A stretch of 33,624 nucleotides of DNA from Flavobacteriales bacterium (GTDB lineage: Bacteria; Bacteroidota; Bacteroidia; Flavobacteriales; Flavobacteriaceae): NCBI GenBank assembly GCA_011525195.1, contig WTIP01000076.1:1-33624 (forward strand), given 5' to 3'. The position numbers and the translations under genes are program-made. Position 1 is the stretch's first letter, and each line of letters begins with the position of its first letter. The notes under the pieces are model-generated. The model was not told the DNA's origin, searched no databases, and worked only from the letters and a program-made list of their open reading frames with translations. Below, one piece after another: positions 1-7,970 of this stretch.

Positions 1-705
1 CTTTATATAAAAGGGATGACTTGTCAAAACTGCAGAAAGGGAGTCATGGAAAAAATGAGTGCTCTTTCAGGGGTTTTCGCAGTTGAAGTTTCTTTAGAGA
101 CTGGAAAGGCCTTGATAGAAGCTGAAAATCAAATCCCTTTGGATAAAATTAGAGAACAATTAGGAACAAAATATACAGTAACTACAGCTCCTTTAGAATT
201 GCAAGCCCCTACGACTCAAGATTCAAAACTCAAAGCCCTATTTCCCCTATTTCTAATATTCGGATACCTTGTGGTGGCCACCTTCTATTTAAATTTTCTT
301 GTTGGTGGAAATTTGAATGATGCCCTTCGCCATTTTATGGGGCTATTTTTCATCACATTTAGTTTTTTCAAGTTTTTGGATTATAAAGGCTTCCCTTCCT
401 CTTTCGCCCGTTATGATCCTCTCGCTAAAAAAAGCCTTTTTTATGCGAAAATATACCCCTTTATTGAAGTGGGATTAGGGGTTGCCTTTCTTTTGTCCTG
501 GCAATTGCCTTTTGCCCTGTTCTTTACTTTGATTATTTTATCCATAACAACCTACGGGGTTATGCAATCCATTTTAAATAAATCCACAATTCAATGTGCC
601 TGTTTAGGAACGGCATTAAAGCTCCCCATGACAGAGGCCACACTTATTGAAAACGGCATCATGATTGTCATGTCGTGTACCATGCTTTTAGAATACATAT
701 TGTAA
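1..705 (+). CDS. HMA-domain plus MauE/DoxX-like membrane protein (5' partial)
   Basis: The reading frame is open to the left edge; the residues LYIKG precede the first ATG at 16. That matches the usual lead-in to a heavy-metal-associated domain, so the true start lies outside the window. Counting from the ATG at 16, a CxxC metal site (CQNC) is at residues 3-6 and the HMA fold covers about 1-58. A membrane part follows with about five hydrophobic segments (near 74-94, 104-120, 145-163, 165-185, 208-228). It has a CACLG motif at 194-198 and a following LPMT-type segment, both typical of MauE/DoxX-like proteins. The family is linked to thiol or metal handling at the inner membrane. The next three plus-strand genes also carry metal-type cysteine motifs, so I infer a metal delivery or redox role. 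The metal, perhaps copper, is not shown by the sequence. Confidence 0.8.
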   Translation, partial: LYIKGMTCQNCRKGVMEKMSALSGVFAVEVSLETGKALIEAENQIPLDKIREQLGTKYTVTTAPLELQAPTTQDSKLKALFPLFLIFGYLVVATFYLNFLVGGNLNDALRHFMGLFFITFSFFKFLDYKGFPSSFARYDPLAKKSLFYAKIYPFIEVGLGVAFLLSWQLPFALFFTLIILSITTYGVMQSILNKSTIQCACLGTALKLPMTEATLIENGIMIVMSCTMLLEYIL

Positions 706-712
706 AAAAAAG

Positions 713-720
713 TATATTTG
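713..720 (+). promoter_or_regulatory. -7 promoter box TATATTTG, nearly leaderless
   Basis: TATATTTG matches the Bacteroidetes -7 consensus TAnnTTTG exactly. It ends only four bases before the ATG at 725, so transcription would begin at or next to the start codon. There is no TTG at the usual -33 distance. It lies just after the stop codon of the preceding gene, so the downstream genes may have their own start site as well as read-through. Confidence 0.5.
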
Positions 721-724
721 CACC

Positions 725-1144
725 ATGAATAGAAAACAAGCCGTTAGTCTTTTTCTTGCCGTGCTTATAATTGGTACAAGGATCGGCTTTGCACTTAATA
801 TTCATTATTGTGGAACCCATATTGCAGAAATTTCATTGGCTTCCAGTCCTTCAGACTGTGGAATGGAAGACACTGCCAATAATCAATATCCAGAGAACCC
901 CAGCTTTGCTAAAGCCTCGTGTTGTGAAGATGAAACGGTTCTCTATCAAAACCAAGAACCACAAAAGCAGGAGGCCGAAAGTGTTTTACAGGTTTTTGAT
1001 GACTTTTTTGCCCTTGCTGATAAAAGTGAGCCAACTTTTAGCGCAAAAAGCCCAAACCTTAGCCCCCAAATTACAGGGTACCCCCCGCCTCTAAGGGATA
1101 TAAAAATTTATTTATTGAATCAATCAATTGTTGTTTACGAGTAG
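725..1144 (+). CDS. HYC_CC_PP family exported small protein
   Basis: A 139-residue protein with an N-terminal hydrophobic segment (about residues 6-24) that reads as a signal peptide or anchor. Its landmarks give the family its informal name: HYC at 27-29, a CC pair at 66-67 and a proline run (PPP) at 120-122 near the C-terminus; one more cysteine is at 45. Such proteins are found in Bacteroidetes next to TonB receptors and HMA proteins. No biochemical function is known to me. The HYC and CC positions suggest a periplasmic metal site, which is inference. It starts 19 bases after the upstream gene and sits 53 bases before the TonB receptor gene. A second frame at 771-1094 lies within it and is a shadow. 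Confidence 0.75.
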   Translation: MNRKQAVSLFLAVLIIGTRIGFALNIHYCGTHIAEISLASSPSDCGMEDTANNQYPENPSFAKASCCEDETVLYQNQEPQKQEAESVLQVFDDFFALADKSEPTFSAKSPNLSPQITGYPPPLRDIKIYLLNQSIVVYE

Positions 1145-1197
1145 TGAATTAGGTTTTCCCCTGATTCTTAATTTTTATTCACCTTAATAACAACAAA

Positions 1198-3426
1198 ATG
1201 AAAAATAACCTCTTTCACCTATTTATTCTAATTGGTTTCTTTGGAATGTCACAAGACACGCTTAAAGGAACCCTATTTACTCTTGAAGGAAATCAAGAAA
1301 TACCATTAACTGGAGCCAGTGTATATTGGATCGGTACACAAACTGGTACAACGACCAATGAGGAAGGAACCTTTAGTTTGCCTTTTGAAACGTCTACAAA
1401 TCAATTGGTAATTAGTTTTTTAGGATTTAAAACCGACACCTTATCTATCAAAGATCAAAAAATCATTACCCATTACTTAACCGCTGCTGAAGGAGAATCT
1501 TTAGAAGAAATTACCCTTACCCAAAGAAGAAAAGCAATTCAAAAATCCTATCTCCAAGCACAAAATATCGTGAATGTCAATAGCGCAGAACTGTTAAAGG
1601 CAGCCTGTTGTAATCTTTCCGAAAGTTTTGAAACCAATCCTTCGATTGATGTAAATTTTTCTGATGCTTTGACGGGAACCAAGCAAATTAGAATGTTGGG
1701 CTTAACCAGTCCTTACCTTTTGATAAGCGAAGAAAATATCCCCATGGTACGCGGCGCATCACAAGCTTATGGACTCACTTTTACACCCGGCACCTGGATT
1801 GAAAGCATTCAAATTACAAAAGGAACAGGAAGTATAGTAAACGGATTTGAAAGTATTGCAGGGCAGATTAATACTGAAATTAAAAAACCTTTCTCGGACG
1901 TCCCCTTTTTTCTAAATATTTTTACTTCAGGCAATGGGCGTCAGGAGATCAATATTCAAGGCAATCAAAAGTGGAATGATAAATGGAGTACGGGACTTTT
2001 TATCCATGGAAATCAACGTACCCAAAAGATGGATCAAAATGAAGATTCTTTTTTAGATGTTCCCTTATCTAAGCAGTTAAATCTTTTAAACCGCTGGCAG
2101 TATACTGATGCAGAAAAAGGATGGGTCGGATTTGGATCCCTGCGTTGGATGACAGATGATAAGCAAATTGGAGACTTAGGATTTAATCCTGCTGAAGACC
2201 GAAATTCTAATACAGTATGGGGGAGCGAAATTGATACCCAGCGATTAGATGCCTCGCTAAAAATAGGGTATGTCTTTCCTGAAATCCCATATCAAAGTTT
2301 TGGTTTTCAATCTGCCTACAGTAACCATAATCAAGCTGCTTATTACGGGAGGAGAATTTATGAAATTGATCAAGAGAGTTTCTATCTCAATTTATTGTTC
2401 AACTCTATAGTGGGAAATACAAAAAATAAATTTAAAGCAGGACTCAATATCGCCTATGATCGATATCTAGAGACGGTAGACCTACTTTACTTTAATAGAA
2501 CTGACCGTTCAGGTGGGGGATTTTTTGAATACAGCTATGACAATTTGGACAATTTTAGCTTAGTTGCGGGCATTCGAGCAGATGCACATAATAATCTGGG
2601 AAATTTCATCACTCCAAGACTTCATTTGAGGTATCTGCCTGACCCTAAAACAATTATAAGAGCTTCTGTAGGAAGCGGGCGAAAGGCAGCCAATATTTTT
2701 GCAGAAAACCAAACTCTTTTTGGAACCAACAGATTTATTTCTATCCAAGAAAATGGGGGCTCCATTTACGGACTAAATCCAGAAAAAGCCTGGAATTATG
2801 GCATTAGTCTTCGCCAACTTTTTACCCTTGGTAGTGGCAGTGGTGACGTGACAGCGGATTATTATATAACGAATTTTACAGATCAAGTTGTGGTGGATTG
2901 GGAGCAAAAAAATCAGATTTCTTTTTATAATTTAGAGGGACCGAGTCGTGCTAATAGTTTTCAATTGGCTCTAGATTATGCCCCTAGCGAGGTGCTGAGT
3001 TTCCGTTTTGCGTATAAGAATTATGATGTAAAAACAACCTATAATTCGGGGTTTTTACAAAGACCCTTACAAGCGCAAAACCGATTTTTTGCAAATATGG
3101 GTTGGGAAAGCGAACGCAATGTTAAAGGGGCTCAGTGGCGATGGGATTTGACTTATCACGCAGTAGGTGAGCAAAGATTGGTAACAACTGCGAGAGATTT
3201 GCAAGGGTCTTATTCTCCAGCATACGGCTTGTGGAATAGCCAACTTACACGTGCAGTGCAAACTAATTTCGAGATTTATGTCGGCCTTGAAAATTTAGGA
3301 AATTACAGACAAAATAATCCTATTATTGGGGCAGACAATCCCTTTGGAAATGATTTTGATACCGCGCAGATTTATGCCCCTATTTTTGGGCGAATGATCT
3401 ATGCCGGTTTACGTTGGAATTTGTAA
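1198..3426 (+). CDS. TonB-dependent receptor with CarboxypepD_reg-like domain
   Basis: This outer-membrane receptor of 742 residues would bring a ligand across the outer membrane using TonB energy. A short signal peptide ends near residue 19 (MSQ). A CarboxypepD_reg-like beta domain spans about 22-98, the plug about 115-230 with TKQIRMLGL at 161-169 and AGQINTEIK near 221-229, and the rest is the barrel, ending in RWNL. The distinctive feature is a CC pair (AACCNLSESFETN, cysteines 137-138) just before the plug core. This is seen in receptors located beside HMA-domain proteins and suggests metal or metal-thiol handling. It follows the HYC_CC_PP gene and precedes an exported HMA protein by 19 bases, so one operon is likely. 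It is not SusC-like: it is shorter and no SusD partner follows. The ligand is unknown; copper or another soft metal is a guess from context. Confidence 0.88.
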   Translation: MKNNLFHLFILIGFFGMSQDTLKGTLFTLEGNQEIPLTGASVYWIGTQTGTTTNEEGTFSLPFETSTNQLVISFLGFKTDTLSIKDQKIITHYLTAAEGESLEEITLTQRRKAIQKSYLQAQNIVNVNSAELLKAACCNLSESFETNPSIDVNFSDALTGTKQIRMLGLTSPYLLISEENIPMVRGASQAYGLTFTPGTWIESIQITKGTGSIVNGFESIAGQINTEIKKPFSDVPFFLNIFTSGNGRQEINIQGNQKWNDKWSTGLFIHGNQRTQKMDQNEDSFLDVPLSKQLNLLNRWQYTDAEKGWVGFGSLRWMTDDKQIGDLGFNPAEDRNSNTVWGSEIDTQRLDASLKIGYVFPEIPYQSFGFQSAYSNHNQAAYYGRRIYEIDQESFYLNLLFNSIVGNTKNKFKAGLNIAYDRYLETVDLLYFNRTDRSGGGFFEYSYDNLDNFSLVAGIRADAHNNLGNFITPRLHLRYLPDPKTIIRASVGSGRKAANIFAENQTLFGTNRFISIQENGGSIYGLNPEKAWNYGISLRQLFTLGSGSGDVTADYYITNFTDQVVVDWEQKNQISFYNLEGPSRANSFQLALDYAPSEVLSFRFAYKNYDVKTTYNSGFLQRPLQAQNRFFANMGWESERNVKGAQWRWDLTYHAVGEQRLVTTARDLQGSYSPAYGLWNSQLTRAVQTNFEIYVGLENLGNYRQNNPIIGADNPFGNDFDTAQIYAPIFGRMIYAGLRWNL

Positions 3427-3445
3427 TTTTAAAAAAAATAAAAAA

Positions 3446-3790
3446 ATGAAAAAATTAGCATTTATAATTTTAATCGCACTTCCCCTAGGGATTCTAGCTC
3501 AGGATAAAACCAGCAAGAATACAAAAAGCTCCTTTGAAGTAAGTGGAAACTGTGAGATGTGTCAAAAAAGAATTGAAAAAGCCGCTTATTCCGTTAAAGG
3601 AGTAAAAATGGCCAATTGGGATATCCCCACAAATATTATTTCAATTCTTCACGATTCCAATAAAGCCTCCGTTGCTTCTATACAACTCGCAATTGCTCAA
3701 GCGGGGCATGATACACCGCTTTCAAAAGCGCCAGATGCAGTTTACGAAAAGCTTCCCATGTGTTGTTTATACGATAGAAAAAAAGAGTAG
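3446..3790 (+). CDS. Exported heavy-metal-associated (HMA) domain protein
   Basis: I place the start at the ATG at 3446, because an upstream in-frame ATG at 3401 would run back into the receptor gene, while 3446 begins a clean signal peptide (cut near ILAQ, residue 19). The product has 114 residues. An HMA fold follows with CxxC at 36-39 (CEMC) and a valine/glycine pattern typical of the beta-alpha-beta-beta-alpha-beta ferredoxin-like fold. It ends in LPMCCLYDR with another CC pair at 106-107. The protein should act outside the cytoplasm as a metal carrier, probably handing metal to or from the TonB receptor or the HMA/MauE membrane protein. The terminator right after it closes the cluster. 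Confidence 0.82.
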   Translation: MKKLAFIILIALPLGILAQDKTSKNTKSSFEVSGNCEMCQKRIEKAAYSVKGVKMANWDIPTNIISILHDSNKASVASIQLAIAQAGHDTPLSKAPDAVYEKLPMCCLYDRKKE

Positions 3791-3793
3791 GAA

Positions 3794-3827
3794 TAAAAAA
3801 AGGCGGTTTTTAAACCGCATTTTTTAT
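3794..3827. terminator. Bidirectional intrinsic terminator
   Basis: The inverted repeat GCGGTTT (3803-3809) / AAACCGC (3812-3818) is preceded by eight A and followed by a T-rich run. It therefore works on both strands. It lies between the convergent stop codons of the HMA gene (plus) and the small membrane-protein gene (minus). Confidence 0.8.
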
Positions 3828-4195
3828 TAATCAATTTTACCGTTTACAAAAGCGACAACACCCGCTACAATTGCTGTCATGAGTGTTCCAATTACTACCT
3901 CTTGCAGGAACTCATTTAGGTCGAACTCCATATTCATAAAGAAATACCAGGATAGTACATAAAATAAACCAATTACTAAGCCTGCCGAAAAGCCCTCTTT
4001 AAAATGGGAAATGGCAGTAAGGCTTACAAATACATAAGAAAAAATAAAGCTAAAAAACAGACAGCCTAGAAAAATAAACAACATGGATTCTTCACCAGTT
4101 GTACTTTCAGTAAGAATGATTCCGTAGACAAGCCATCCCAAAAAGAAATAGACAATCGTGCCTACAAGTCCAGAAATTAAAATTTTTTTTGTCAT
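3827..4195 (-). CDS. Small four-helix membrane protein of unknown function
   Basis: A 122-residue protein with four hydrophobic segments near 5-26, 39-62, 72-92 and 100-118, and short loops. The first has a GxxGxxxY pattern and the last ends close to the C-terminus (VNGKID). I do not recognise a named family with certainty; it resembles the small DUF1761-like membrane proteins common in Flavobacteriia, but I see no catalytic motif. It stands alone between two terminators, downstream of groEL on the same strand, so it is probably expressed from a promoter in 4196-4240. I see no good TAnnTTTG box there. Confidence 0.6.
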   Translation of the reverse strand: MTKKILISGLVGTIVYFFLGWLVYGIILTESTTGEESMLFIFLGCLFFSFIFSYVFVSLTAISHFKEGFSAGLVIGLFYVLSWYFFMNMEFDLNEFLQEVVIGTLMTAIVAGVVAFVNGKID

Positions 4196-4241
4196 GAGTA
4201 TATGATTTAGGGTTTCTTAAAGGGACACTATTCTTTAGATA

Positions 4242-4280
4242 AAAAAAAGGCTGCCTTGAAAACAAAGGCAGCCTTTTTGT
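4242..4280 (-). terminator. groEL terminator
   Basis: On the minus strand a stem AAGGCTGCCTT / AAGGCAGCCTT (arms near 4247-4257 and 4265-4275) with a short A/C-rich loop is followed by a run of T. It begins about 20 bases after the groEL stop and ends the groES-groEL transcript. The flanking A and T runs would also let it act on the plus strand. Confidence 0.85.
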
Positions 4281-4300
4281 TTGTTTAAAGAGATTGATGA

Positions 4301-5932
4301 TTACATCATCCCAGGCATTCCACCGCCACCCATTGGGGGTGCTGCAGGAGCCTCTTCTTTAATATCAATCAATGCGCATTCAGTAGTAAGAATCATTCCT
4401 GAAACAGAAGCGGCATTTTCTAGTGCTACACGCGTTACTTTTTTAGGATCGATAATACCCTCTTTAAGCATGTCAACATAAGTACCTTCTTTGGCATTAT
4501 AACCAAAGTTGTCTTTGCCTTCATCTACTTTAGAAACCACTACAGAACCTTCACCTCCTGAATTTTCTACGATTGTTCTTAAAGGCGCTTCAACTGCTTT
4601 ATTGATGATTTGAATTCCGGTTGCTTCGTCTGCATTGTCTGCTTTGAGCTTATCAAGCGCTTTTTTAGCATTTAATAAGGCCACGCCCCCACCCGCAACA
4701 ATACCTTCTTCGACAGCTGCTCGAGTTGCATGAAGGGCATCATCTACACGGTCTTTCTTTTCTTTCATCTCTACTTCTGAAGGGGCTCCTACATAAAGTA
4801 CGGCGACACCTCCTGAAAGTTTTGCAAGGCGCTCTTGAAGCTTTTCTTTATCATAATCAGAAGTGGTAGTCTCAATCTGAGCTTTAATTTGATTTACTCG
4901 TGCTTGGATATCCGCTTTGGCACCACTTCCATTAACAACAGTAGTATTGTCTTTATCTATCGTTACTTTTTCTGCTGTTCCTAACATCTCTATTGTAGTA
5001 TTTTCAAGCGTAAACCCACGCTCTTCAGAGATTACCGTACCTCCAGTAAGGATGGCGATGTCTTCTAGCATGGCTTTTCTTCGATCTCCAAAACCGGGCG
5101 CTTTAACCGCTGCAATTTTTAGGGCACCTCGAAGTTTATTAACTACTAGGGTTGCTAGTGCTTCTCCGTCTACATCTTCAGCGATCACAACGAGCGGTTT
5201 ACCTGTTTGAGCAACGGGCTCTAATACAGGAAGTAAATCTTTCATTGTAGATATTTTTTTATCGTAAAGAAGGATATAAGGCGTTTCTAGGTCTGCTTCC
5301 ATTTTTTCAGAATCGGTAACAAAATAAGGAGAAAGGTATCCGCGATCAAATTGCATTCCTTCCACAACATCTACATAAGTATCTGTTCCTTTGGCCTCTT
5401 CTACTGTAATGACTCCTTCTTTACCTACTTTTTCAAAAGCTTCAGTAATGAGTGCACCTATAGTTGCATCATTATTTGCGGAAATACTCGCTACTTGGTT
5501 GATTTTTTCGGAAGAGTCACCCACAGCAACGGCTTGTTTACCGAGGGAAGCAACAATGGCTTCTACTGCTTTGTCAATTCCTCTTTTTAAATCCAGCGGA
5601 TTGGCACCTGCAGCCACATTTTTAAGTCCTTCTTTGACAATGGCTTGTGCTAATATTGTAGCCGTTGTGGTTCCATCACCAGCAAGGTCATTTGTTTTGG
5701 AAGCCACTTCTTTTACCATTTGTGCGCCCATATTCTCTAGGGCATCTTCCAATTCTATTTCTTTTGCTACAGTAACCCCGTCTTTTGTTACTTGAGGTGC
5801 ACCAAAGGCTTTACCAATAATAACATTTCTCCCTTTGGGACCTAAAGTTACTTTTACTGCATTGGCAAGAGCGTCAACACCGCGTTTGATGCCGTCTCTT
5901 GCTTCTATATCAAATTCTATTTTTTTTGCCAT
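4301..5932 (-). CDS. groEL: Chaperonin GroEL (60 kDa subunit)
   Basis: Full-length GroEL of 543 residues, close to the usual 540-550. The ATP-binding landmarks are present: GPKGRNV at 31-37, KDG at 50-52 and DGTTT at 86-90. The C-terminus is the expected glycine/methionine tail (GGGGMPGMM). It forms the two-ring ATP-driven folding cage in the cytoplasm and works with GroES, whose gene lies 21 bases upstream on the same strand. A strong hairpin terminator follows. There is no second groEL copy in the window. Long plus-strand frames opposite it are antisense shadows. Confidence 0.98.
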   Translation of the reverse strand: MAKKIEFDIEARDGIKRGVDALANAVKVTLGPKGRNVIIGKAFGAPQVTKDGVTVAKEIELEDALENMGAQMVKEVASKTNDLAGDGTTTATILAQAIVKEGLKNVAAGANPLDLKRGIDKAVEAIVASLGKQAVAVGDSSEKINQVASISANNDATIGALITEAFEKVGKEGVITVEEAKGTDTYVDVVEGMQFDRGYLSPYFVTDSEKMEADLETPYILLYDKKISTMKDLLPVLEPVAQTGKPLVVIAEDVDGEALATLVVNKLRGALKIAAVKAPGFGDRRKAMLEDIAILTGGTVISEERGFTLENTTIEMLGTAEKVTIDKDNTTVVNGSGAKADIQARVNQIKAQIETTTSDYDKEKLQERLAKLSGGVAVLYVGAPSEVEMKEKKDRVDDALHATRAAVEEGIVAGGGVALLNAKKALDKLKADNADEATGIQIINKAVEAPLRTIVENSGGEGSVVVSKVDEGKDNFGYNAKEGTYVDMLKEGIIDPKKVTRVALENAASVSGMILTTECALIDIKEEAPAAPPMGGGGMPGMM

Positions 5933-5953
5933 TCTATTTTCAGTTTAAATGAG

Positions 5954-6232
5954 TTAAACGATTGCGAGTATATCACTCTCTTTCATGATTAGGTACTCTT
6001 TGCCCTCGTGCTGTAATTCAGTACCGGCATATTTACCGTATAATACACTGTCACCTACAGCTACTGTTATCGGGTTCTCTTTTGTTCCTTTTCCAACAGC
6101 AACAACTGTTCCCTTCTGAGGTTTTTCTTTAGCTGTATCTGGGATGATTATTCCAGAAGCAGTTTTAGTTTCAGCAGCAGCAGGTTCTACAAGAACACGA
6201 TCCGCTAATGGTTTGATACTTATTTTACTCAT
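5954..6232 (-). CDS. groES: Co-chaperonin GroES
   Basis: A 92-residue GroES, the lid of the GroEL cage. The N-terminus [10 protein letters not shown] and the [12 protein letters not shown] mobile-loop region are clear, as is the later [14 protein letters not shown] strand. Translation starts at the ATG complement at 6230-6232. It sits 112 bases after secG and 21 bases before groEL, so the secG-groES gap carries the groESL control region. No CIRCE element is present, but that gap has TGTCAG repeats and a sigma-54-like box (listed separately). Confidence 0.97.
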   Translation of the reverse strand: MSKISIKPLADRVLVEPAAAETKTASGIIIPDTAKEKPQKGTVVAVGKGTKENPITVAVGDSVLYGKYAGTELQHEGKEYLIMKESDILAIV

Positions 6233-6258
6233 GATTAATTTAATTTTTAAAATTTTTT

Positions 6259-6274
6259 TCAGAAATCATGCCAA
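6259..6274 (-). promoter_or_regulatory. Sigma-54-like -24/-12 element upstream of groES
   Basis: On the minus strand TTGGCATGATTTCTGA resembles the sigma-54 consensus TGGCACG-N4-TTGCA. The -24 half is good (TGGCATG) and GG is followed ten bases later by GA instead of the conserved GC. It lies 26 bases before the groES start. No TAnnTTTG box is found in this gap. The imperfect -12 half makes this only a candidate. Confidence 0.3.
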
Positions 6275-6283
6275 TAACAATAG

Positions 6284-6321
6284 GGCTGACAACTTGAACG
6301 ATACAATGTCAGCCTGTCAGT
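6284..6321. promoter_or_regulatory. Repeat element upstream of groES (three TGTCAG half-sites)
   Basis: An 8-bp perfect inverted repeat GGCTGACA (6284-6291) / TGTCAGCC (6307-6314) is separated by 15 bases. A further direct copy of TGTCAG is at 6315-6320. On the minus strand 6321-6307 reads ACTGACAGGCTGACA, which matches an element upstream of miaB (10754-10768) in the form ACTGACAnnnTGRCA. It could be an operator for chaperone control. The placement (secG stop to groES start) supports a regulatory role; the binding protein is unknown. Confidence 0.45.
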
Positions 6322-6344
6322 TTTTTTACTAAACACCTACTTAG

Positions 6345-6716
6345 TTAGTTTCCTTCTGGTGCTGGTATTTCCGGTATTTCTGGAATTTCTTCAGGAATAG
6401 CCTCTTGACTATCAGGTAGTGACTCTGGTATGCTTTGTTGTGGTACAGAATCCTCTAATAATTTAGAATCTTGAATGGTACTCCCAGAGCTGAGCGTTGC
6501 ATTAGAGATTAAGATAAGCACCAATAACAAACTGGCAAGAATCCATGTACTACGATCTAGAAAATCAGAAGTTTTTTGAACGCCACCCACTTGTTGCGAT
6601 CCGCCACCAAAAGAAGAAGATAACCCTCCCCCTTTAGGATTTTGAACCATAACAACTAAAACAAGTAAAAAACACACTATAATGATTAATGCGACAAATA
6701 TGGAAAAGGTACTCAT
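6345..6716 (-). CDS. secG: Preprotein translocase subunit SecG
   Basis: SecG of 123 residues. It has a first membrane helix at about 4-24, the conserved cytosolic loop with NPKGGGLSSSFGGG (near 26-39), and a second helix near 57-75. SecG assists the SecYE channel in exporting proteins across the inner membrane. The C-terminal 40 residues are a proline/glutamate-rich tail (repeats of IPE), longer than in E. coli SecG and common in Bacteroidetes. The gene follows the TPR-like gene by four bases, so it is the last gene of the miaB-lptE operon. Confidence 0.93.
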   Translation of the reverse strand: MSTFSIFVALIIIVCFLLVLVVMVQNPKGGGLSSSFGGGSQQVGGVQKTSDFLDRSTWILASLLLVLILISNATLSSGSTIQDSKLLEDSVPQQSIPESLPDSQEAIPEEIPEIPEIPAPEGN

Positions 6717-6720
6717 GCTT

Positions 6721-7446
6721 TTATTCTTTTAGCTTTTGCAAGCGTTTGATTTCTTTAATTTGGTCTGCAAAGAAACTATTTTTTTCTGGATATTTCAAAC
6801 TCAAAATTTGATAGGCTTGCAGGGCGTTTTCGTATTTCTTTTGTTTGACAAAAACTTTAGCCAGTGTTTCAGTCATTAATTCATCTGTTGCCGCTAGACT
6901 CTCTGCGCTTAGGTCTTCAGTATTTTTTTGCTCTTTATTGGGTCTCGTACTTTTTTGTTTGGTAATAAAGGTTTCAAATAATTCAAATTTTTCCGCGATT
7001 GGATCTGAAGAAGCTAGAGCCTCATTTGATTTCAAAAAGTGCGCCCATTCAGAAAAAGAACGCGTTTTTAAATCCTCTTTTTTACTTTCTTTTTCAGTAT
7101 TGGCTTTTTTCTTTTTCGATTTTTTTGGGGGCTTTACTCCTTCTTTTTCTTTTAGCCCTGAATTTTTAATTTGACCAGATTGGGCAGCTGATTTGGTTTC
7201 AAAGGTTTGATTTTCAAGAAATTCATATAACAGTTGCCGGTCAAAAGTTGCAATTGCAGTATGGGAAAGTACTGAATCATATTGAGTGGGATCATTTTGC
7301 TCTACGGCTTTCAGATAATAAGGTTTAATAAGATGAAAATGGGGATAAGCTTCAATCAGATCTTTTAATGCCTCATAATGAGCGGGGTTTGAAGCGTCAA
7401 ACTCCTTTAAAAAATTCATCAAGCCAGTAGGATTCTCAATTACCAT
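6721..7446 (-). CDS. TPR-like protein of unknown function
   Basis: A 241-residue, mostly helical, soluble protein with no signal peptide. The N-terminal 80 residues are rich in aromatic and acidic residues (about 25-45). A lysine-rich low-complexity stretch follows near 103-127. The last 60 residues have a tetratricopeptide-like helix pair with the pattern ETLAKVFVKQKKYENALQAY at about 191-210 and KYPEKNSFFADQI at 216-228. Its start overlaps the lptE stop by seven bases and it ends four bases before secG, so it is translationally coupled. It probably serves as a protein-protein adaptor in envelope biogenesis, inferred from its place between lptE and secG. Confidence 0.75.
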   Translation of the reverse strand: MVIENPTGLMNFLKEFDASNPAHYEALKDLIEAYPHFHLIKPYYLKAVEQNDPTQYDSVLSHTAIATFDRQLLYEFLENQTFETKSAAQSGQIKNSGLKEKEGVKPPKKSKKKKANTEKESKKEDLKTRSFSEWAHFLKSNEALASSDPIAEKFELFETFITKQKSTRPNKEQKNTEDLSAESLAATDELMTETLAKVFVKQKKYENALQAYQILSLKYPEKNSFFADQIKEIKRLQKLKE

Positions 7447-7970
7447 TTTGCTAAAGTATCATTAAAAATATCTTGGGTAATACGGTCAAAAATTTCTTTA
7501 TGTGCAGCGTCTTTTACATCATAGACTTGGAGTTCAGCAGGGAAGTCGTAAAAAAAGGAATATGTTTTGGAAAAATCATCTTCTTCGTTTTTTGTATTGA
7601 TAAAACGAAAGGCGACAGACATTTTTAATCGGTTTTGTGCGGCTGTTATTTCGGCTGTAGCAGACATTGGGGTTACGCTGTATTCTGTAATTTCCCCTTC
7701 ATAGATGAGCTGTCCGTCAGAAGTGACCAAGTCGAGATTGGTTTGATTCATGATGAGGTCCTGCAGTGCATTTGTAAATTCATTATCTAAACCTGGCTCT
7801 ACAGTAGAACCGGGTCTATTTCCTGCCTGGTTCTCAAAAAAATTAACCTGAAAAGTGGTGACTCCAGCAGGGATAGAGGCCCCGGTAAATGAGTAAATAC
7901 CACAGCCTTGAAGGCTTAGAAATATCAGTAGCACTATAGAAGTAAAAAAGTTATTCATCCTCTGTTTCAT
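7440..7970 (-). CDS. lptE: LptE-family LPS-assembly lipoprotein
   Basis: A 176-residue lipoprotein with a signal peptide ending in the lipobox LQGC (cysteine 23). I prefer the start at 7970 over an internal ATG at 7958 because only the former supplies basic residues (KQR) for the signal. The mature protein shows the LptE-like beginning GIYSFTGASIPAGVTTFQV, then a beta-rich body with GQLIYEGEITEYSV near 106-119. LptE plugs the LptD barrel that inserts lipopolysaccharide into the outer membrane. It overlaps the end of the sigma-54 activator gene by 20 bases and the next gene by seven, so translation is coupled. Confidence 0.85.
   Translation of the reverse strand: MKQRMNNFFTSIVLLIFLSLQGCGIYSFTGASIPAGVTTFQVNFFENQAGNRPGSTVEPGLDNEFTNALQDLIMNQTNLDLVTSDGQLIYEGEITEYSVTPMSATAEITAAQNRLKMSVAFRFINTKNEEDDFSKTYSFFYDFPAELQVYDVKDAAHKEIFDRITQDIFNDTLAKW

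Noticed and set aside
771-1094. A 107-residue frame within the HYC_CC_PP gene
   Set aside because: It overlaps a gene with a recognised motif pattern and signal peptide, and itself shows no domain.
3401-3445. Upstream start for the exported HMA protein
   Set aside because: It would read inside the receptor gene and bury the signal peptide; the ATG at 3446 gives a normal one.
4917-5795. Long plus-strand open frames opposite groEL
   Set aside because: They lie wholly antisense to a clear groEL gene and have no recognisable domain.
6284-6314. The inverted repeat as a terminator for secG
   Set aside because: On the minus strand, where secG reads, no T run follows the stem; the T run lies only on the plus-strand side. 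A regulatory element fits better.
6233-6344. A CIRCE (HrcA) operator before groES
   Set aside because: Neither TTAGCACTC nor GAGTGCTAA occurs in this gap.
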